A stretch of 64,000 nucleotides of DNA, from contig NZ_AP020337.1 in assembly GCF_009176725.1 (NCBI RefSeq), positions 2,232,001-2,296,000 on the forward strand, in the 5' to 3' direction. Numbering within the stretch: position 1 is the first letter of the stretch; the number at the start of each line of letters is the position of its first letter. The stretch is from Pseudomonas sp. KUIN-1. Lineage in GTDB: Bacteria > Pseudomonadota > Gammaproteobacteria > Pseudomonadales > Pseudomonadaceae. The notes under the pieces are model-generated. The model searched no databases, was not told the DNA's origin, and worked only from the letters and a program-made list of their open reading frames with translations. This document shows, piece after piece, positions 1 through 10,523 of this stretch. The translations under genes were made by a program, and so were the position numbers.

Positions 1-303
1 GATGTGATGGCTGGTCGCCAGAGTCAGCCGCCCGGTGACTTCCCCGGTCAGGTTGGTCAGTGCCCGGCGGGTGTCATCCAGCACGTTGAGAATCTGGTAG
101 GCGCGTGGCAGCAGGGCGCGTCCGGCCTCGGTCAGACTGACTTCGCGGCCCAGGCGATCGAACAGGCGCACGTTGAGTTGCTGCTCCAGACCGGCGATGC
201 GCTTGCTGATGGCCGGTTGGGTCAGGTAAAGGCGTTCGCCTGCCCCGGAGAAACTGCCGGTCTCGGCGATGGCGATAAAGGCATTGAGGTTGGCCAGGTC
301 CAT
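1..303 (-). CDS. LysR-family transcriptional regulator (partial, N-terminal part)
   Basis: The reverse strand from the ATG at 303 reads MDLANLNAFIAIAETGSFSG and stays open to the window edge, giving about 101 residues. It has the LysR winged helix-turn-helix: an alternating hydrophobic first helix, then LTQPAISKRIAGLEQQL as recognition helix and the LFDRLGREVSLTEAG wing. The effector-binding domain lies outside the window. It is divergent from leuC with about 145 bp between them, so it may act on the leu genes or on itself, but that is inference from position. The family is clear; the target is unknown. Confidence 0.9.
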   Translation of the reverse strand, partial: MDLANLNAFIAIAETGSFSGAGERLYLTQPAISKRIAGLEQQLNVRLFDRLGREVSLTEAGRALLPRAYQILNVLDDTRRALTNLTGEVTGRLTLATSHHI

Positions 304-346
304 GGTCAGATTCCAGTTGGTTATCCAAAGTATGAAAATTATGAAT

Positions 347-375
347 TTGAGTTATTTAAGCATATTCCATAGGAT
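347..375 (+). promoter_or_regulatory. Candidate sigma-70 promoter for leuC
   Basis: TTGAGT (347-352) and TAGGAT (370-375) are separated by 17 bp in an AT-rich stretch, about 75 bp upstream of the leuC start. The stretch also separates leuC from the divergent LysR gene, so regulator binding here would be expected. Assigned by consensus only. Confidence 0.4.
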
Positions 376-448
376 GACCGCACAAGCCAAAGGGTCATCG
401 CCACGATTGCCCAAGGCATAGAAACAAGCTGATGAGGAAGTACGTCCG

Positions 449-1873
449 ATGGCCGGGAAAACGCTCTACGACAAGCTCTGGGATTCGCATTTGGTCAAAC
501 AGCGCGACGACGGTTCGGCGCTGATCTACATTGACCGTCATATCATCCATGAAGTGACCTCGCCGCAGGCGTTCGAAGGTCTGCGGCTGGCGAAGCGCAA
601 GCCGTGGCGGATCGACTCGATCATCGCCACGCCTGACCATAACGTGCCGACCACCGCCGAACGCAAGGGTGGCATCGGTGCCATCGAGGATCAGGTGTCG
701 CGCTTGCAGGTGCAGACCCTCGACGACAACTGCGACGAGTACGGCATCACCGAATTCAAGATGAATGACCCGCGCCAGGGCATCGTCCATGTAATCGGCC
801 CGGAGCAGGGCGCAACCCTGCCAGGCATGAGCGTGGTCTGCGGCGACTCGCACACCTCTACCCACGGCGCGTTCGGTGCGCTGGCCCACGGTATCGGCAC
901 TTCCGAGGTCGAGCACGTGCTCGCCACCCAGTGCCTGGTCGCCAAGAAAATGAAGAACATGCTGGTGTCGGTCGAGGGGCAATTGCCGTTCGGCGTGACG
1001 GCCAAGGACATCGTACTGGCGGTGATCGGCAAGATCGGCACCGCAGGCGGTAACGGTTACGCCATCGAGTTCGCCGGCAGCGCGATTCGCGACCTGTCGA
1101 TCGAAGGGCGCATGACCATCTGCAACATGTCCATCGAAGCGGGTGCCCGGGTCGGCATGGTGGCCACCGACGAGAAGACCGTCGAGTACGTCAAAGGCCG
1201 TCCGTTCGCACCCAAGGGCGCGGAGTGGGACCTCGCTGTCGAAGCCTGGAAGGACCTGGTGTCCGACCCGGACGCTGTGTTCGATACCGTGGTCAGGCTG
1301 GACGCCGCACAGATCAAGCCGCAGGTCAGCTGGGGCACCTCGCCGGAAATGGTCCTCGCGGTCGATCAGAACGTGCCGGACCCTGCGCAAGAGCCGGATC
1401 TGGTCAAGCGCGGCTCCATCGAACGTGCGCTCAAGTACATGGGCCTGAAAGCCAATCAGCCGATTACCGATATCCAGCTGGACCGGGTATTCATCGGTTC
1501 CTGCACCAACTCGCGCATCGAAGATTTGCGTGCTGCTGCGGATGTCGCCAAGGGCCGCAAGGTGGCTTCAACCATCAAGCAGGCCATCGTGGTGCCGGGT
1601 TCGGGGCTGATCAAGGCGCAGGCCGAGAAGGAAGGGCTGGACAAGGTGTTCATCGAAGCCGGCTTCGAATGGCGTGAACCGGGCTGCTCCATGTGCCTAG
1701 CGATGAACCCGGACCGCCTGGGTTCCGGCGAGCATTGCGCGTCGACCTCCAACCGTAACTTCGAAGGTCGTCAGGGCGCCGGTGGCCGGACGCATCTGGT
1801 GAGTCCGGCGATGGCCGCTGCCGCTGCAGTGAATGGCCGTTTCATCGATGTTCGCGACCTGATCCAGCACTGA
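449..1873 (+). CDS. leuC: 3-isopropylmalate dehydratase large subunit
   Basis: With LeuD it isomerises 2-isopropylmalate to 3-isopropylmalate in leucine biosynthesis (cytoplasm). The 474 residues match the usual length of the family, and the aconitase-type fold is full length. The [4Fe-4S] ligands are visible as C352 (SCTNS) and C413/C416 (GCSMC). Other signatures are [15 protein letters not shown] and the C-terminal [17 protein letters not shown] ribosome-binding site lies about 10 bases before the ATG. leuD follows 10 bp downstream, so the two subunits are surely cotranscribed. Confidence 0.97.
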   Translation: MAGKTLYDKLWDSHLVKQRDDGSALIYIDRHIIHEVTSPQAFEGLRLAKRKPWRIDSIIATPDHNVPTTAERKGGIGAIEDQVSRLQVQTLDDNCDEYGITEFKMNDPRQGIVHVIGPEQGATLPGMSVVCGDSHTSTHGAFGALAHGIGTSEVEHVLATQCLVAKKMKNMLVSVEGQLPFGVTAKDIVLAVIGKIGTAGGNGYAIEFAGSAIRDLSIEGRMTICNMSIEAGARVGMVATDEKTVEYVKGRPFAPKGAEWDLAVEAWKDLVSDPDAVFDTVVRLDAAQIKPQVSWGTSPEMVLAVDQNVPDPAQEPDLVKRGSIERALKYMGLKANQPITDIQLDRVFIGSCTNSRIEDLRAAADVAKGRKVASTIKQAIVVPGSGLIKAQAEKEGLDKVFIEAGFEWREPGCSMCLAMNPDRLGSGEHCASTSNRNFEGRQGAGGRTHLVSPAMAAAAAVNGRFIDVRDLIQH

Positions 1874-1883
1874 GGAGTCCCGT

Positions 1884-2525
1884 ATGAAAGCCTTTACCCA
1901 GCACCATGGCCTGGTCGCTCCTCTGGATCGTGCCAATGTCGACACCGACCAGATCATTCCCAAGCAGTTTCTCAAGTCGATCAAGCGCACGGGTTTTGGC
2001 CCGAACCTGTTCGATGAATGGCGTTATCTGGATGTCGGCCAGCCGTATCAGGACAACTCCAAGCGCCCGCTGAACCCTGACTTCGTCCTCAATCATGAGC
2101 GGTATCAGGGTGCCAGCGTGCTGTTGGCCCGGGAGAACTTCGGTTGCGGTTCCAGCCGCGAACACGCGCCTTGGGCACTGGAAGAGTACGGTTTCTGCGC
2201 AATCATTGCGCCGAGCTATGCGGACATCTTCTTCAATAACAGCTTCAAGAACGGCTTGTTGCCGATCATCCTGTCCGAGGAAGACGTTGATCAACTATTC
2301 AAGCAGGTGGAAGCCTCGCCCGGTTATCAGTTGAGTATCGATCTGCAGGCGCAGACCGTGACCCGTCCGGATGGCAAGGTCCTGAGCTTTGAAATCGATG
2401 CGTTCCGCAAGCATTGCCTGCTCAATGGTCTGGACGACATCGGCCTGACGCTGATGGACGCCGAGGCCATCGCCGGTTTCGAGAGCAGGCACCGCGCCAG
2501 CCAGCCGTGGTTGTTCCGCGACTGA
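1884..2525 (+). CDS. leuD: 3-isopropylmalate dehydratase small subunit
   Basis: This is the swivel-domain partner of LeuC in the isopropylmalate isomerase. The 213 residues are normal for the bacterial small subunit. The start reads [20 protein letters not shown], and the substrate-binding loop [20 protein letters not shown] is intact. A GAGGAG ribosome-binding site lies just before the ATG. The gene is 10 bp after leuC and 155 bp before leuB. In P. aeruginosa a methyltransferase gene sits between leuD and leuB (recalled); none is present here. Confidence 0.97.
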   Translation: MKAFTQHHGLVAPLDRANVDTDQIIPKQFLKSIKRTGFGPNLFDEWRYLDVGQPYQDNSKRPLNPDFVLNHERYQGASVLLARENFGCGSSREHAPWALEEYGFCAIIAPSYADIFFNNSFKNGLLPIILSEEDVDQLFKQVEASPGYQLSIDLQAQTVTRPDGKVLSFEIDAFRKHCLLNGLDDIGLTLMDAEAIAGFESRHRASQPWLFRD

Positions 2526-2554
2526 TCGATTGATCGATCGACAGCGGATGCATG

Positions 2555-2590
2555 TTTGCCAGTAAGGTGTAATTGCGCCTTGCTGGCAAA
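2555..2590 (+). terminator. Hairpin between leuD and leuB (possible attenuator or partial terminator)
   Basis: TTTGCCAG (2555-2562) pairs perfectly with CTGGCAAA (2583-2590). The stem continues through a G-U pair into AAGG/CCTT, giving about 13 bp around a 10-base loop. Only a weak T-run follows. It could reduce transcription into leuB, protect the leuCD mRNA 3' end, or be a degenerate repeat. Confidence 0.45.
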
Positions 2591-2680
2591 AGTGTTTTGG
2601 CCGGACGCTAAATTTTCTGTGGTATTGAGCGTTTCAAGCAGGCGTTGTCAAAGACGCCGATGCACAAAATCGAGGATGTT

Positions 2681-3763
<1,083 letters not shown>

Positions 3764-3833
3764 TCTCTCTGGCCCGCCGCCTGCTGTGTACGCGCAGAGC
3801 GGCGGTCCCACTTTTATTCAAGGTGTAGTTGCG

Positions 3834-4946
3834 ATGAAACGTGTAGGTCTGATCGGTTGGCGTGGCATGGTCGGTTCCGTGCTCATGCAGCGGATGCGGG
3901 AAGAGCAGGACTTCGATCTCATTGAGCCGGTGTTCTTCACTACTTCCAATGTCGGTGGCCAGGCGCCTTCGGTGGGCAAGGATGTTGCGCCCCTGAAAGA
4001 TGCCTACAGCATCGACGAGCTGAAAACCCTGGACGTGGTGCTGACCTGCCAGGGTGGCGACTACACCAATGAGGTGTTCCCCAAGCTGCGCGAAGCGGGC
4101 TGGCAGGGTTACTGGATCGATGCGGCGTCCAGCCTGCGCATGCAGGATGATGCGGTCATCGTGCTTGACCCGGTGAACCGCAAGGTCATCGACCAGCAAC
4201 TGGATGCGGGCACCAAGAACTATATCGGTGGCAACTGCACCGTCAGCCTGATGCTGATGGGCCTGGGCGGCCTGTTCGATGCCGGTCTGGTCGAGTGGAT
4301 GAACGTCATGACCTATCAGGCGGCCTCCGGCGCCGGCGCGCAGAACATGCGTGAGCTGATCAGGCAGATGGGCGCGGTGCATGCTTCGGTGGCCGATGAT
4401 CTGGCCAACCCGGCCAGCGCCATTCTGGACATCGACCGCAAGGTGGCTGAAGCCATGCGCAGCGAGTCGTTCCCTACCGAGAACTTCGGCGTACCGCTTG
4501 CGGGCAGCCTGATCCCGTGGATCGACAAGGCCCTGCCAAACGGCCAGAGCCGCGAAGAGTGGAAAGGCCAGGCCGAGACCAACAAGATCCTCGGTCGCTT
4601 CAAGAGCCCGATCCCGGTGGACGGCATCTGCGTGCGCATCGGCGCCATGCGTTGCCATAGCCAGGCGCTGACCATCAAGCTGAACAAGGATGTGCCGATT
4701 GCGGACATCGAAGGTTTGATCAGCCAGCACAACCCGTGGGTCAAGCTGGTGCCGAACAACCGCGAAGCCAGCATGCATGAGCTGAGCCCGACGGCGGTGA
4801 CGGGCACCATGAGCATTCCGGTGGGGCGTCTGCGCAAACTGAACATGGGTTCGCAATACCTGGGCGCTTTCACCGTGGGTGACCAGCTGTTGTGGGGCGC
4901 TGCGGAGCCGCTGCGTCGCATGCTGAGAATCCTGCTGGAGCGTTGA
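3834..4946 (+). CDS. asd: Aspartate-semialdehyde dehydrogenase
   Basis: Reduces aspartyl phosphate to aspartate semialdehyde with NADPH, the branch point to lysine/diaminopimelate, threonine and methionine. The 370-residue protein begins [20 protein letters not shown], with the Rossmann motif GWRGMVGS. The catalytic cysteine is C135 in [10 protein letters not shown]. The ATG at 3834 is chosen because homologues begin [11 protein letters not shown]; an upstream in-frame start would add an unsupported extension. In P. aeruginosa asd is followed by fimV and truA (recalled); here a terminator and the dgo cluster follow instead. Confidence 0.97.
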   Translation: MKRVGLIGWRGMVGSVLMQRMREEQDFDLIEPVFFTTSNVGGQAPSVGKDVAPLKDAYSIDELKTLDVVLTCQGGDYTNEVFPKLREAGWQGYWIDAASSLRMQDDAVIVLDPVNRKVIDQQLDAGTKNYIGGNCTVSLMLMGLGGLFDAGLVEWMNVMTYQAASGAGAQNMRELIRQMGAVHASVADDLANPASAILDIDRKVAEAMRSESFPTENFGVPLAGSLIPWIDKALPNGQSREEWKGQAETNKILGRFKSPIPVDGICVRIGAMRCHSQALTIKLNKDVPIADIEGLISQHNPWVKLVPNNREASMHELSPTAVTGTMSIPVGRLRKLNMGSQYLGAFTVGDQLLWGAAEPLRRMLRILLER

Positions 4947-4964
4947 GGCTTCGGTTTCACAGCC

Positions 4965-4996
4965 AACCCGCTTCCTGAAAGGGAAGCGGGTTTTTT
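4965..4996 (+). terminator. Rho-independent terminator after asd
   Basis: AACCCGCTTCC and GGAAGCGGGTT form an 11-bp GC-rich stem with a short loop, followed by six T residues. It ends the leuCDB-asd transcription unit. Confidence 0.9.
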
Positions 4997-5028
4997 AATG
5001 GCTGATACTTTTGGTTGATCGCCCTTTG

Positions 5029-5043
5029 TCCCTATATATGGGA
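5029..5043. promoter_or_regulatory. Palindrome upstream of dgoK (possible IclR-type operator)
   Basis: TCCC-TATATAT-GGGA is an interrupted palindrome of 15 bp lying about 15 bp upstream of a promoter-like TTGAGA (5058-5063). Family members of the IclR type often bind palindromes of this size. Assignment to the IclR regulator at the end of this cluster is inference. Confidence 0.35.
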
Positions 5044-5057
5044 TTGAAATTTACATA

Positions 5058-5087
5058 TTGAGATAAGTGTAACAACGGGTTTATAGT
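5058..5087 (+). promoter_or_regulatory. Candidate sigma-70 promoter of the dgo operon
   Basis: TTGAGA (5058-5063) and TATAGT (5082-5087) are separated by 18 bp and lie about 40 bp before the dgoK start. Confidence 0.45.
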
Positions 5088-5126
5088 CGTCCTGCACTCA
5101 CTTCCAAAAAAACAACAGGTGACGCA

Positions 5127-6131
5127 ATGCAGGCGCAATTGATCGCGCTCGATTGGGGGACAACCTCACTTCGTGCTTATCGACTTGGCGAACATGGCCA
5201 GGTACTGGAACAGCGCGCGTTGAGCGCGGGCATCATGCAGTTGCCAACCACGCCGCGGCTGATCGCGGGGCAGTTCTGCAGTGACGGTTTCGAACTGGCC
5301 TTCGACCAGGCGTGCGGCGACTGGCTCGATGCCCAGCCGGATCTGCAGGTGATTGCCTGCGGCATGGTCGGCAGCGCGCAGGGCTGGCGCGAGGCGGCTT
5401 ATCGGGAAACGCCGGCCAGCGTCAACGAGCTGAGCGCAGCGTTGCAGACGGTACGCAGCGTGCGCGGCGTGACGGTGCACATCATCCCCGGCGTCCTGCA
5501 GCGCTCGACCCTGCCCAACGTCATGCGTGGCGAAGAAACCCAGGTGCTGGGTGTGCTGGCAGGGCTCGAAGACGGGCAGGGCAGCCAGCCGCTGCTGATC
5601 GGTCTGCCGGGCAGCCACTCCAAATGGGTGCAGGTAGAGCGCGGTCGCATCGTTCACTTCGATACCTTCATGACCGGTGAGGTTTACGCCGCGCTCTGCG
5701 CCCACACCATTCTCGGGCGCACCATGCAGCCTGCCGAGGCGTTCGATGAGCAGGCCTTTGACCGCGGCTTGTCGATTGCCCTGTCCGACGCGGGCTCCGC
5801 CGGGCCACTGTCGACTATTTTCAGCACGCGAACGCTCGGCCTGACCGGGCAATTGAGTGCCAGCGCGCAACCTGACTATCTTTCCGGCCTGTTGATTGGC
5901 CATGAACTGGGCGCCATCGCCAGGCTGCATCTGCACAACCACGAACAATTGCCTGCGGTGATCCTCATCGGCAGCGATTCGCTGTGCACGCGTTATGCAC
6001 GCGGGCTGGCCGTTTGTGGCTTTCCCGGGGTGACATTGGCCGAGCAGGCGACCGAGCGCGGCCTCTGGCAGGTCGCCGTGCAGGCCGGCCTGATCGCGCG
6101 CCGCTCGTCCCAACACATTCGAGAGGTTTGA
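5127..6131 (+). CDS. dgoK: 2-dehydro-3-deoxygalactonokinase
   Basis: Phosphorylates 2-dehydro-3-deoxy-D-galactonate at O6 using ATP. The 334-residue protein opens with IALDWGTTSLRAYRL, the phosphate-1 loop of the DgoK sugar-kinase family. It also shows ACGMVGSAQGWREAAY, IGLPGSHSKWVQV and DTFMTGEVYAALC, all characteristic of DgoK. The ATG is preceded by CAACAGGTGA. It is the first gene of the catabolic cluster, one base upstream of dgoA and certainly cotranscribed with it. Confidence 0.95.
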   Translation: MQAQLIALDWGTTSLRAYRLGEHGQVLEQRALSAGIMQLPTTPRLIAGQFCSDGFELAFDQACGDWLDAQPDLQVIACGMVGSAQGWREAAYRETPASVNELSAALQTVRSVRGVTVHIIPGVLQRSTLPNVMRGEETQVLGVLAGLEDGQGSQPLLIGLPGSHSKWVQVERGRIVHFDTFMTGEVYAALCAHTILGRTMQPAEAFDEQAFDRGLSIALSDAGSAGPLSTIFSTRTLGLTGQLSASAQPDYLSGLLIGHELGAIARLHLHNHEQLPAVILIGSDSLCTRYARGLAVCGFPGVTLAEQATERGLWQVAVQAGLIARRSSQHIREV

Positions 6132-6132
6132 C

Positions 6133-6768
6133 ATGCTCAAGCAAGCATTGAAAGAAAATGGTCTGGTCGCGATTCTGCGCGGCCTGCGTCCCGAAGAAGC
6201 GCCTGCCATGGGCGATGCGCTGTACGAAGCGGGTTTTAGGGTCATCGAAGTGCCGCTCAATTCCCCGCAACCGTTCGACAGCATCCGCCTGTTGCGTCGG
6301 CAGTTGCCTGCCGATTGCCTGATCGGTGCTGGCACCGTGCTCACCCCTGAGCAGGTGACTCAGGTCAAGGACGCCGGCGGGCAAGTGATCGTCATGCCGC
6401 ACAGCGACGCCAAGGTGCTGCGTGCGGCCAAGGCGGCCGGGCTATTCCTGTCGCCAGGCGTCGCGACGCCGACCGAAGCCTTTGCGGCACTGGCCGAAGG
6501 CGCCGATGTGCTCAAGCTGTTTCCTGCCGAGCAGATGTCGCCGGCGGTGGTCAAGGCGTGGCTGGCGGTCTTGCCCAAGGGCACGATTCTGCTGCCGGTC
6601 GGTGGTATCTCGCCGGACAACATGAAGGTATTTCTCGACGCCGGTGTGAAGGGGTTTGGTCTGGGCTCCGGGCTGTTCAAACCTGGCATGAGCGTCGCAG
6701 ACGTCACCGAGCGTGCCCAGGCCTATGTGGCGGCCTGGAAGCAGCACAGCGCAGCGCTTGCAGACTGA
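6133..6768 (+). CDS. dgoA: 2-dehydro-3-deoxy-6-phosphogalactonate aldolase
   Basis: Cleaves KDPGal to pyruvate and D-glyceraldehyde-3-phosphate. The 211 residues form a class I KDPG/KDPGal aldolase barrel. The Schiff-base lysine is K128 in VLKLFPAEQ and the catalytic glutamate is E39 in VIEVPLNSP. GAGTVLT and the phosphate loop GGISPDN are also present. VPLNSP and LKLFPAEQ favour the galactonate enzyme over Eda, in line with its dgoK and dgoD neighbours. It starts one base after the dgoK stop. Confidence 0.95.
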   Translation: MLKQALKENGLVAILRGLRPEEAPAMGDALYEAGFRVIEVPLNSPQPFDSIRLLRRQLPADCLIGAGTVLTPEQVTQVKDAGGQVIVMPHSDAKVLRAAKAAGLFLSPGVATPTEAFAALAEGADVLKLFPAEQMSPAVVKAWLAVLPKGTILLPVGGISPDNMKVFLDAGVKGFGLGSGLFKPGMSVADVTERAQAYVAAWKQHSAALAD

Positions 6769-6837
6769 CCGGCGCAGCAGATGCCGCCGTGCAGTAGCCG
6801 CTATCCAATAAGAGAATCAACAAGAGAAACCGCACCC

Positions 6838-7986
6838 ATGAAAATCACCAAACTCACCACGTTCATCGTTCCGCCGCGCTGGTGCTTCCTCAAGGTCGAG
6901 ACCGACGAGGGCGTTGTCGGCTGGGGCGAGCCAGTGGTCGAAGGCCGCGCGCATACCGTCGCCGCTGCCGTGGAAGAGCTGTCCGATTACCTGATCGGCA
7001 AAGACCCGCGCAACATCGAAGACATCTGGACCGTGCTGTATCGCGGCGGCTTCTACCGCGGCGGCGCGATCCACATGAGTGCGCTGGCCGGCATCGATCA
7101 GGCGTTGTGGGACATCAAGGGCAAGGCGCTGGGTGTGTCGGTCAGCGACCTGCTCGGCGGTCAGGTGCGTGACAAAATTCGCGTCTACTCGTGGATTGGC
7201 GGTGATCGGCCCGCCGACACGGCGCGCGCCGCCAAGGAAGCGGTGGAGCGCGGTTTTACGGCGGTGAAGATGAATGGCACCGAAGAGCTGCAGTTTCTCG
7301 ACACCTTCGACAAGGTCGACCTGGCGCTGGCCAACGTGGCCGCCGTGCGTGATGCGGTGGGGCCGAATGTCGGCATCGGTGTGGACTTCCACGGCAGGGT
7401 CCACAAGCCGATGGCCAAGGTGCTGATGAAAGAGCTGGACCCGTACAAGCTGATGTTCATCGAAGAGCCGGTGCTCAGCGAGAACTATGAAGCACTGAAG
7501 GAACTGGCGCCGCTGACCAGTACGCCGATTGCGCTGGGCGAGCGGCTGTTCTCGCGCTGGGACTTCAAGCGCGTATTGAGCGAAGGCTACGTCGACATCA
7601 TCCAGCCGGATGCCTCGCACGCCGGTGGCATTACCGAAACCCGCAAGATCGCCAACATGGCTGAAGCCTACGACGTCGCACTGGCGTTGCACTGCCCGCT
7701 GGGGCCTATCGCGCTGGCGGCGTGCCTGCAACTGGACGCGGTTTGCTACAACGCCTTCATCCAGGAGCAGAGCCTGGGTATCCACTACAACGAAAGCAAC
7801 GACCTGCTCGATTACGTCAAACACCCGGAAGTCTTCGACTACGACAAAGGCATGGTCAAGATCCCCAACGGCCCCGGCTTGGGCATCGAAATCAACGAAG
7901 AATACGTCATCGAACGCGCCGCCATCGGCCACCGCTGGCGCAACCCGATCTGGCGTCATGCGGATGGCAGTTTTGCCGAGTGGTAG
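6838..7986 (+). CDS. dgoD: D-galactonate dehydratase
   Basis: Enolase-superfamily dehydratase converting D-galactonate to 2-dehydro-3-deoxy-D-galactonate, the first committed step. Starting at [20 protein letters not shown] it is 382 residues, the family's usual length. Metal and catalytic positions are recognisable in [24 protein letters not shown] and the late histidine in [10 protein letters not shown]. The upstream in-frame ATG at 6781 would add 19 unrelated residues. A REP pair separates it from the transporter gene. Confidence 0.96.
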   Translation: MKITKLTTFIVPPRWCFLKVETDEGVVGWGEPVVEGRAHTVAAAVEELSDYLIGKDPRNIEDIWTVLYRGGFYRGGAIHMSALAGIDQALWDIKGKALGVSVSDLLGGQVRDKIRVYSWIGGDRPADTARAAKEAVERGFTAVKMNGTEELQFLDTFDKVDLALANVAAVRDAVGPNVGIGVDFHGRVHKPMAKVLMKELDPYKLMFIEEPVLSENYEALKELAPLTSTPIALGERLFSRWDFKRVLSEGYVDIIQPDASHAGGITETRKIANMAEAYDVALALHCPLGPIALAACLQLDAVCYNAFIQEQSLGIHYNESNDLLDYVKHPEVFDYDKGMVKIPNGPGLGIEINEEYVIERAAIGHRWRNPIWRHADGSFAEW

Positions 7987-8312
7987 AACAGCAAATCCGC
8001 TAGCCATCTTTTCGGCGCTCTGCGCTCATTGCCATACATAAGTCCTGAAGAGCCTGGAAAATGGGCGTTCAGGCTTCTGCCCACAGGGCGTGGGAGCGAA
8101 CTTGTTCGCGAAAAGGCCGACATGTTCTCTGAAAATGTTTCGTTTGAACAATTGTCTTCGCGAACAAGTTCGCTCCTACGGCCTTCGGCCAGAATCAAAA
8201 GCGCACTTGCGTATAACGATGAGCGCTCTGCGTGGGAACGAGAATCGGCGTGCCTTCAGCTCGGTTATATCGAAATACAGACCTCAATAAATCCAACAAG
8301 AGGCTACATTCC
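7987..8312. other. Non-coding stretch between dgoD and the transporter gene
   Basis: 326 bp with no credible gene. It contains the REP inverted pair, listed separately. It also holds short stretches such as GCGCTCTGCGTGGGAACGAG (8223-8242) that resemble parts of the 131-bp repeats near 41000. Short reading frames here simply cross the repeats. Confidence 0.7.
8089..8180. repeat. REP inverted pair (REPIN-like)
   Basis: The sequence at 8090-8112 and its near-perfect reverse complement at 8157-8179 share GGAGCGAACTTGTTCGCGAA. About 45 bp of spacer containing ACATGTTCTCTGAAAATG lies between them. GGAGCGAACTTGTTCGCG is the well-known REP core of pseudomonads, and paired opposite copies are the REPIN arrangement. 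It can fold into a long hairpin inside the dgo transcript. Confidence 0.85.
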
Positions 8313-9623
8313 ATGCGCACTCGAACTCTGGAGGGTGCGGCATCCCTGGTGACGCCGTCCCGCAAACGTTTCTTTATCATGGTGCTGCTGTTCATCACCG
8401 TAGTGATCAACTACCTGGACCGCAGCAACCTGTCGATTGCCGCACCAGCGCTGACCTCCGAACTGGGCCTTGACCCGGTGCATGTCGGGCTGATCTTTTC
8501 CGCGTTCGGCTGGACCTACGCCGCCATGCAACTGCCCGGGGGCTGGCTGGTGGACCGCGTGCCGCCGCGCATTCTCTACACCGCAGCCCTGTTGCTGTGG
8601 TCCATCGCGACCATCATGCTCGGCTTCGCCGCCAGCTTCATCGCCCTGTTCGTACTGCGCATGGCGGTTGGTGCGCTGGAAGCGCCTGCTTATCCGATCA
8701 ACAGCCGCGTGGTCACCACCTGGTTTCCCGAGCGCGAGCGGGCTACCGCCATCGGCGTCTACACCTCCGGACAGTTCGTTGGTCTGGCGTTTCTGACCCC
8801 GGTGCTGGCCTGGCTGCAGGCGCACTACGGCTGGCACATGGTGTTTGTCGCTACCGGTGGAGTCGGCGTGCTGTGGGCGTTGATCTGGTACACGGTGTAT
8901 CGCGAGCCACGTGATTTCAAGGGCGTCAATCAGCAGGAAATCGAGCTGATCCAGGAGGGTGGCGGGCTGGTGGACATCCAGAAGGACGTCGAAAAACAGA
9001 AGCAGGCGTTCAGCTGGCTGGACCTGGGTATTGTGTTGAGCAAGCGCAAGCTGTGGGGCATCTACCTGGGGCAATTCTGCCTGAACTCCACGCTGTGGTT
9101 TTTCCTGACCTGGTTCCCGACCTACCTGGTGAAATACCGGGGCATGGACTTCATCAAATCGGGCCTGCTGGCGTCGTTGCCGTTCCTCGCCGCGTTTGTC
9201 GGTGTGCTGTGCTCGGGCTTCTTCTCCGACTGGCTGATCCGCCGCGGGCATAGCGTAGGCTTTGCACGCAAGTTGCCGATCATTGCCGGGCTGCTGATCT
9301 CGACCTCGATCATCGGTGCCAACTTCGTCGACTCCACGCCGCTGGTGATCACCTTTCTGGCGCTGGCGTTCTTCGGCAACGGTCTGGCGTCGATCACCTG
9401 GTCGCTGGTCTCGACCCTGGCGCCAGCGCGCCTGCTGGGCCTGACCGGTGGCACGTTCAACTTCATCGGCAACCTCTCTGCCATCGCCACCCCGATCGTG
9501 ATCGGCTTTCTGGCGTCGGGAGACTCGTTTGCGCCTGCCATTACCTACATATCGGTCCTGGCACTGCTGGGCGCGCTGTCTTACATCCTGCTGGTAGGGA
9601 AGGTGGAGCGTATCGAGCTCTGA
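8313..9623 (+). CDS. dgoT: MFS transporter, probable D-galactonate:H+ symporter
   Basis: A 436-residue major facilitator of the anion:cation symporter family, with about twelve hydrophobic segments. The first reads FIMVLLFITVVINYLDR, with the typical NYLDRSNLS motif after helix 1 and GGWLVDRVPPR in loop 2-3. A hydrophilic central loop lies around residues 195-235. The ATG gives MRTRTLEGAASLVTPSRKRF; an upstream GTG at 8232 would start inside repeat-rich DNA. Specificity for galactonate comes from its place between dgoD and the cluster regulator. It could also carry related sugar acids. Confidence 0.85.
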   Translation: MRTRTLEGAASLVTPSRKRFFIMVLLFITVVINYLDRSNLSIAAPALTSELGLDPVHVGLIFSAFGWTYAAMQLPGGWLVDRVPPRILYTAALLLWSIATIMLGFAASFIALFVLRMAVGALEAPAYPINSRVVTTWFPERERATAIGVYTSGQFVGLAFLTPVLAWLQAHYGWHMVFVATGGVGVLWALIWYTVYREPRDFKGVNQQEIELIQEGGGLVDIQKDVEKQKQAFSWLDLGIVLSKRKLWGIYLGQFCLNSTLWFFLTWFPTYLVKYRGMDFIKSGLLASLPFLAAFVGVLCSGFFSDWLIRRGHSVGFARKLPIIAGLLISTSIIGANFVDSTPLVITFLALAFFGNGLASITWSLVSTLAPARLLGLTGGTFNFIGNLSAIATPIVIGFLASGDSFAPAITYISVLALLGALSYILLVGKVERIEL

Positions 9624-9702
9624 TGTCGACGCGTCTGGACACTGGCGGTGATAATGCCGCCCGTTTTCGATCCGAACCCTTTTGATCCGAGCAAGGTTTT
9701 TC

Positions 9703-10512
9703 ATGCATAACGATTCGATCACTCCTGAAAAGACTATCGGCAAGGAATCCGTACCCACCGGGACCCAGACCTTGCTGCGCGGGCTGGGGGTGGTGCAGGC
9801 GGTTGCCGGTGGCGCACGGGACCTCAAGGAGATCGCCCGGCTGATCGGCACCACGCGCAGTACCACGCACCGTCTGGCCAGTTGCCTGGTCGAGGAGCGT
9901 TACCTGCGCATCGTTCCTCAGGTGGGCTATCTGCTTGGGCCGAAATTGATCGAGCTGGGGTTTCAGGCGCGTGAAGAAGTGCCCCTGGCGATGCTGGCCC
10001 GGCCGTATCTGGATCGCTTGTCGGAGCTGACCGGCGATACCGTGCATCTGGCGGTGCGGGAAGGGGATGACGTGCTCTATCTGCACAAGAATCCCGGTCG
10101 CAATGGTCCGGAAATGCGTTCGCGGGTCGGGCATCGGATGCCGCTGGTGCGCACCGGTATCGGCAAGGCACTGCTGCTGGACAGTGCTCAGTCCGAGTGG
10201 CAACGGCTGTATGAAATCAGCATGCCGAGCACAGGCAGAAATCCGCTATGGCCTGCTCATGAGCAGCAAACCTGGGAGCAGTTGAAGGCGCGGCGGGAGG
10301 AGTATGTACAAGGAGGGTATGCATTCGATCTGGAGGACAACGAACCGTCGATCCGTTGTGTCGCAGCGCCGGTACGTGATGCCAGCAAACAGATCGTTGC
10401 CGGCATCAGTGTCGCCAGTACCGTGCCCTACATGCCGCTGGAGAAGATGGCCGAGCTGGTTCCGCTGATCAAAACCATCGCGGCGGAACTCTCGGCCGAT
10501 CTCGGCGGCTGA
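9703..10512 (+). CDS. IclR-family transcriptional regulator, probable dgo regulator
   Basis: 269 residues. The N-terminal winged helix (TLLRGLGVVQAVAGGARDL, then IARLIGTTRSTTHRLASCL) is followed by the IclR effector domain (LARPYLDRLSELTGDTVHLA; VGHRMPLVRTGIGKALL; CVAAPVRDASKQIVAGISVA). The ATG at 9703 has an AAGG element upstream. It lies 79 bp after the transporter in the same direction and is likely the local, galactonate-responsive regulator. E. coli uses the GntR-type DgoR for this role, so regulator type differs. Function is inferred from context. Confidence 0.88.
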   Translation: MHNDSITPEKTIGKESVPTGTQTLLRGLGVVQAVAGGARDLKEIARLIGTTRSTTHRLASCLVEERYLRIVPQVGYLLGPKLIELGFQAREEVPLAMLARPYLDRLSELTGDTVHLAVREGDDVLYLHKNPGRNGPEMRSRVGHRMPLVRTGIGKALLLDSAQSEWQRLYEISMPSTGRNPLWPAHEQQTWEQLKARREEYVQGGYAFDLEDNEPSIRCVAAPVRDASKQIVAGISVASTVPYMPLEKMAELVPLIKTIAAELSADLGG

Positions 10513-10523
10513 TCGGCAGTCGA

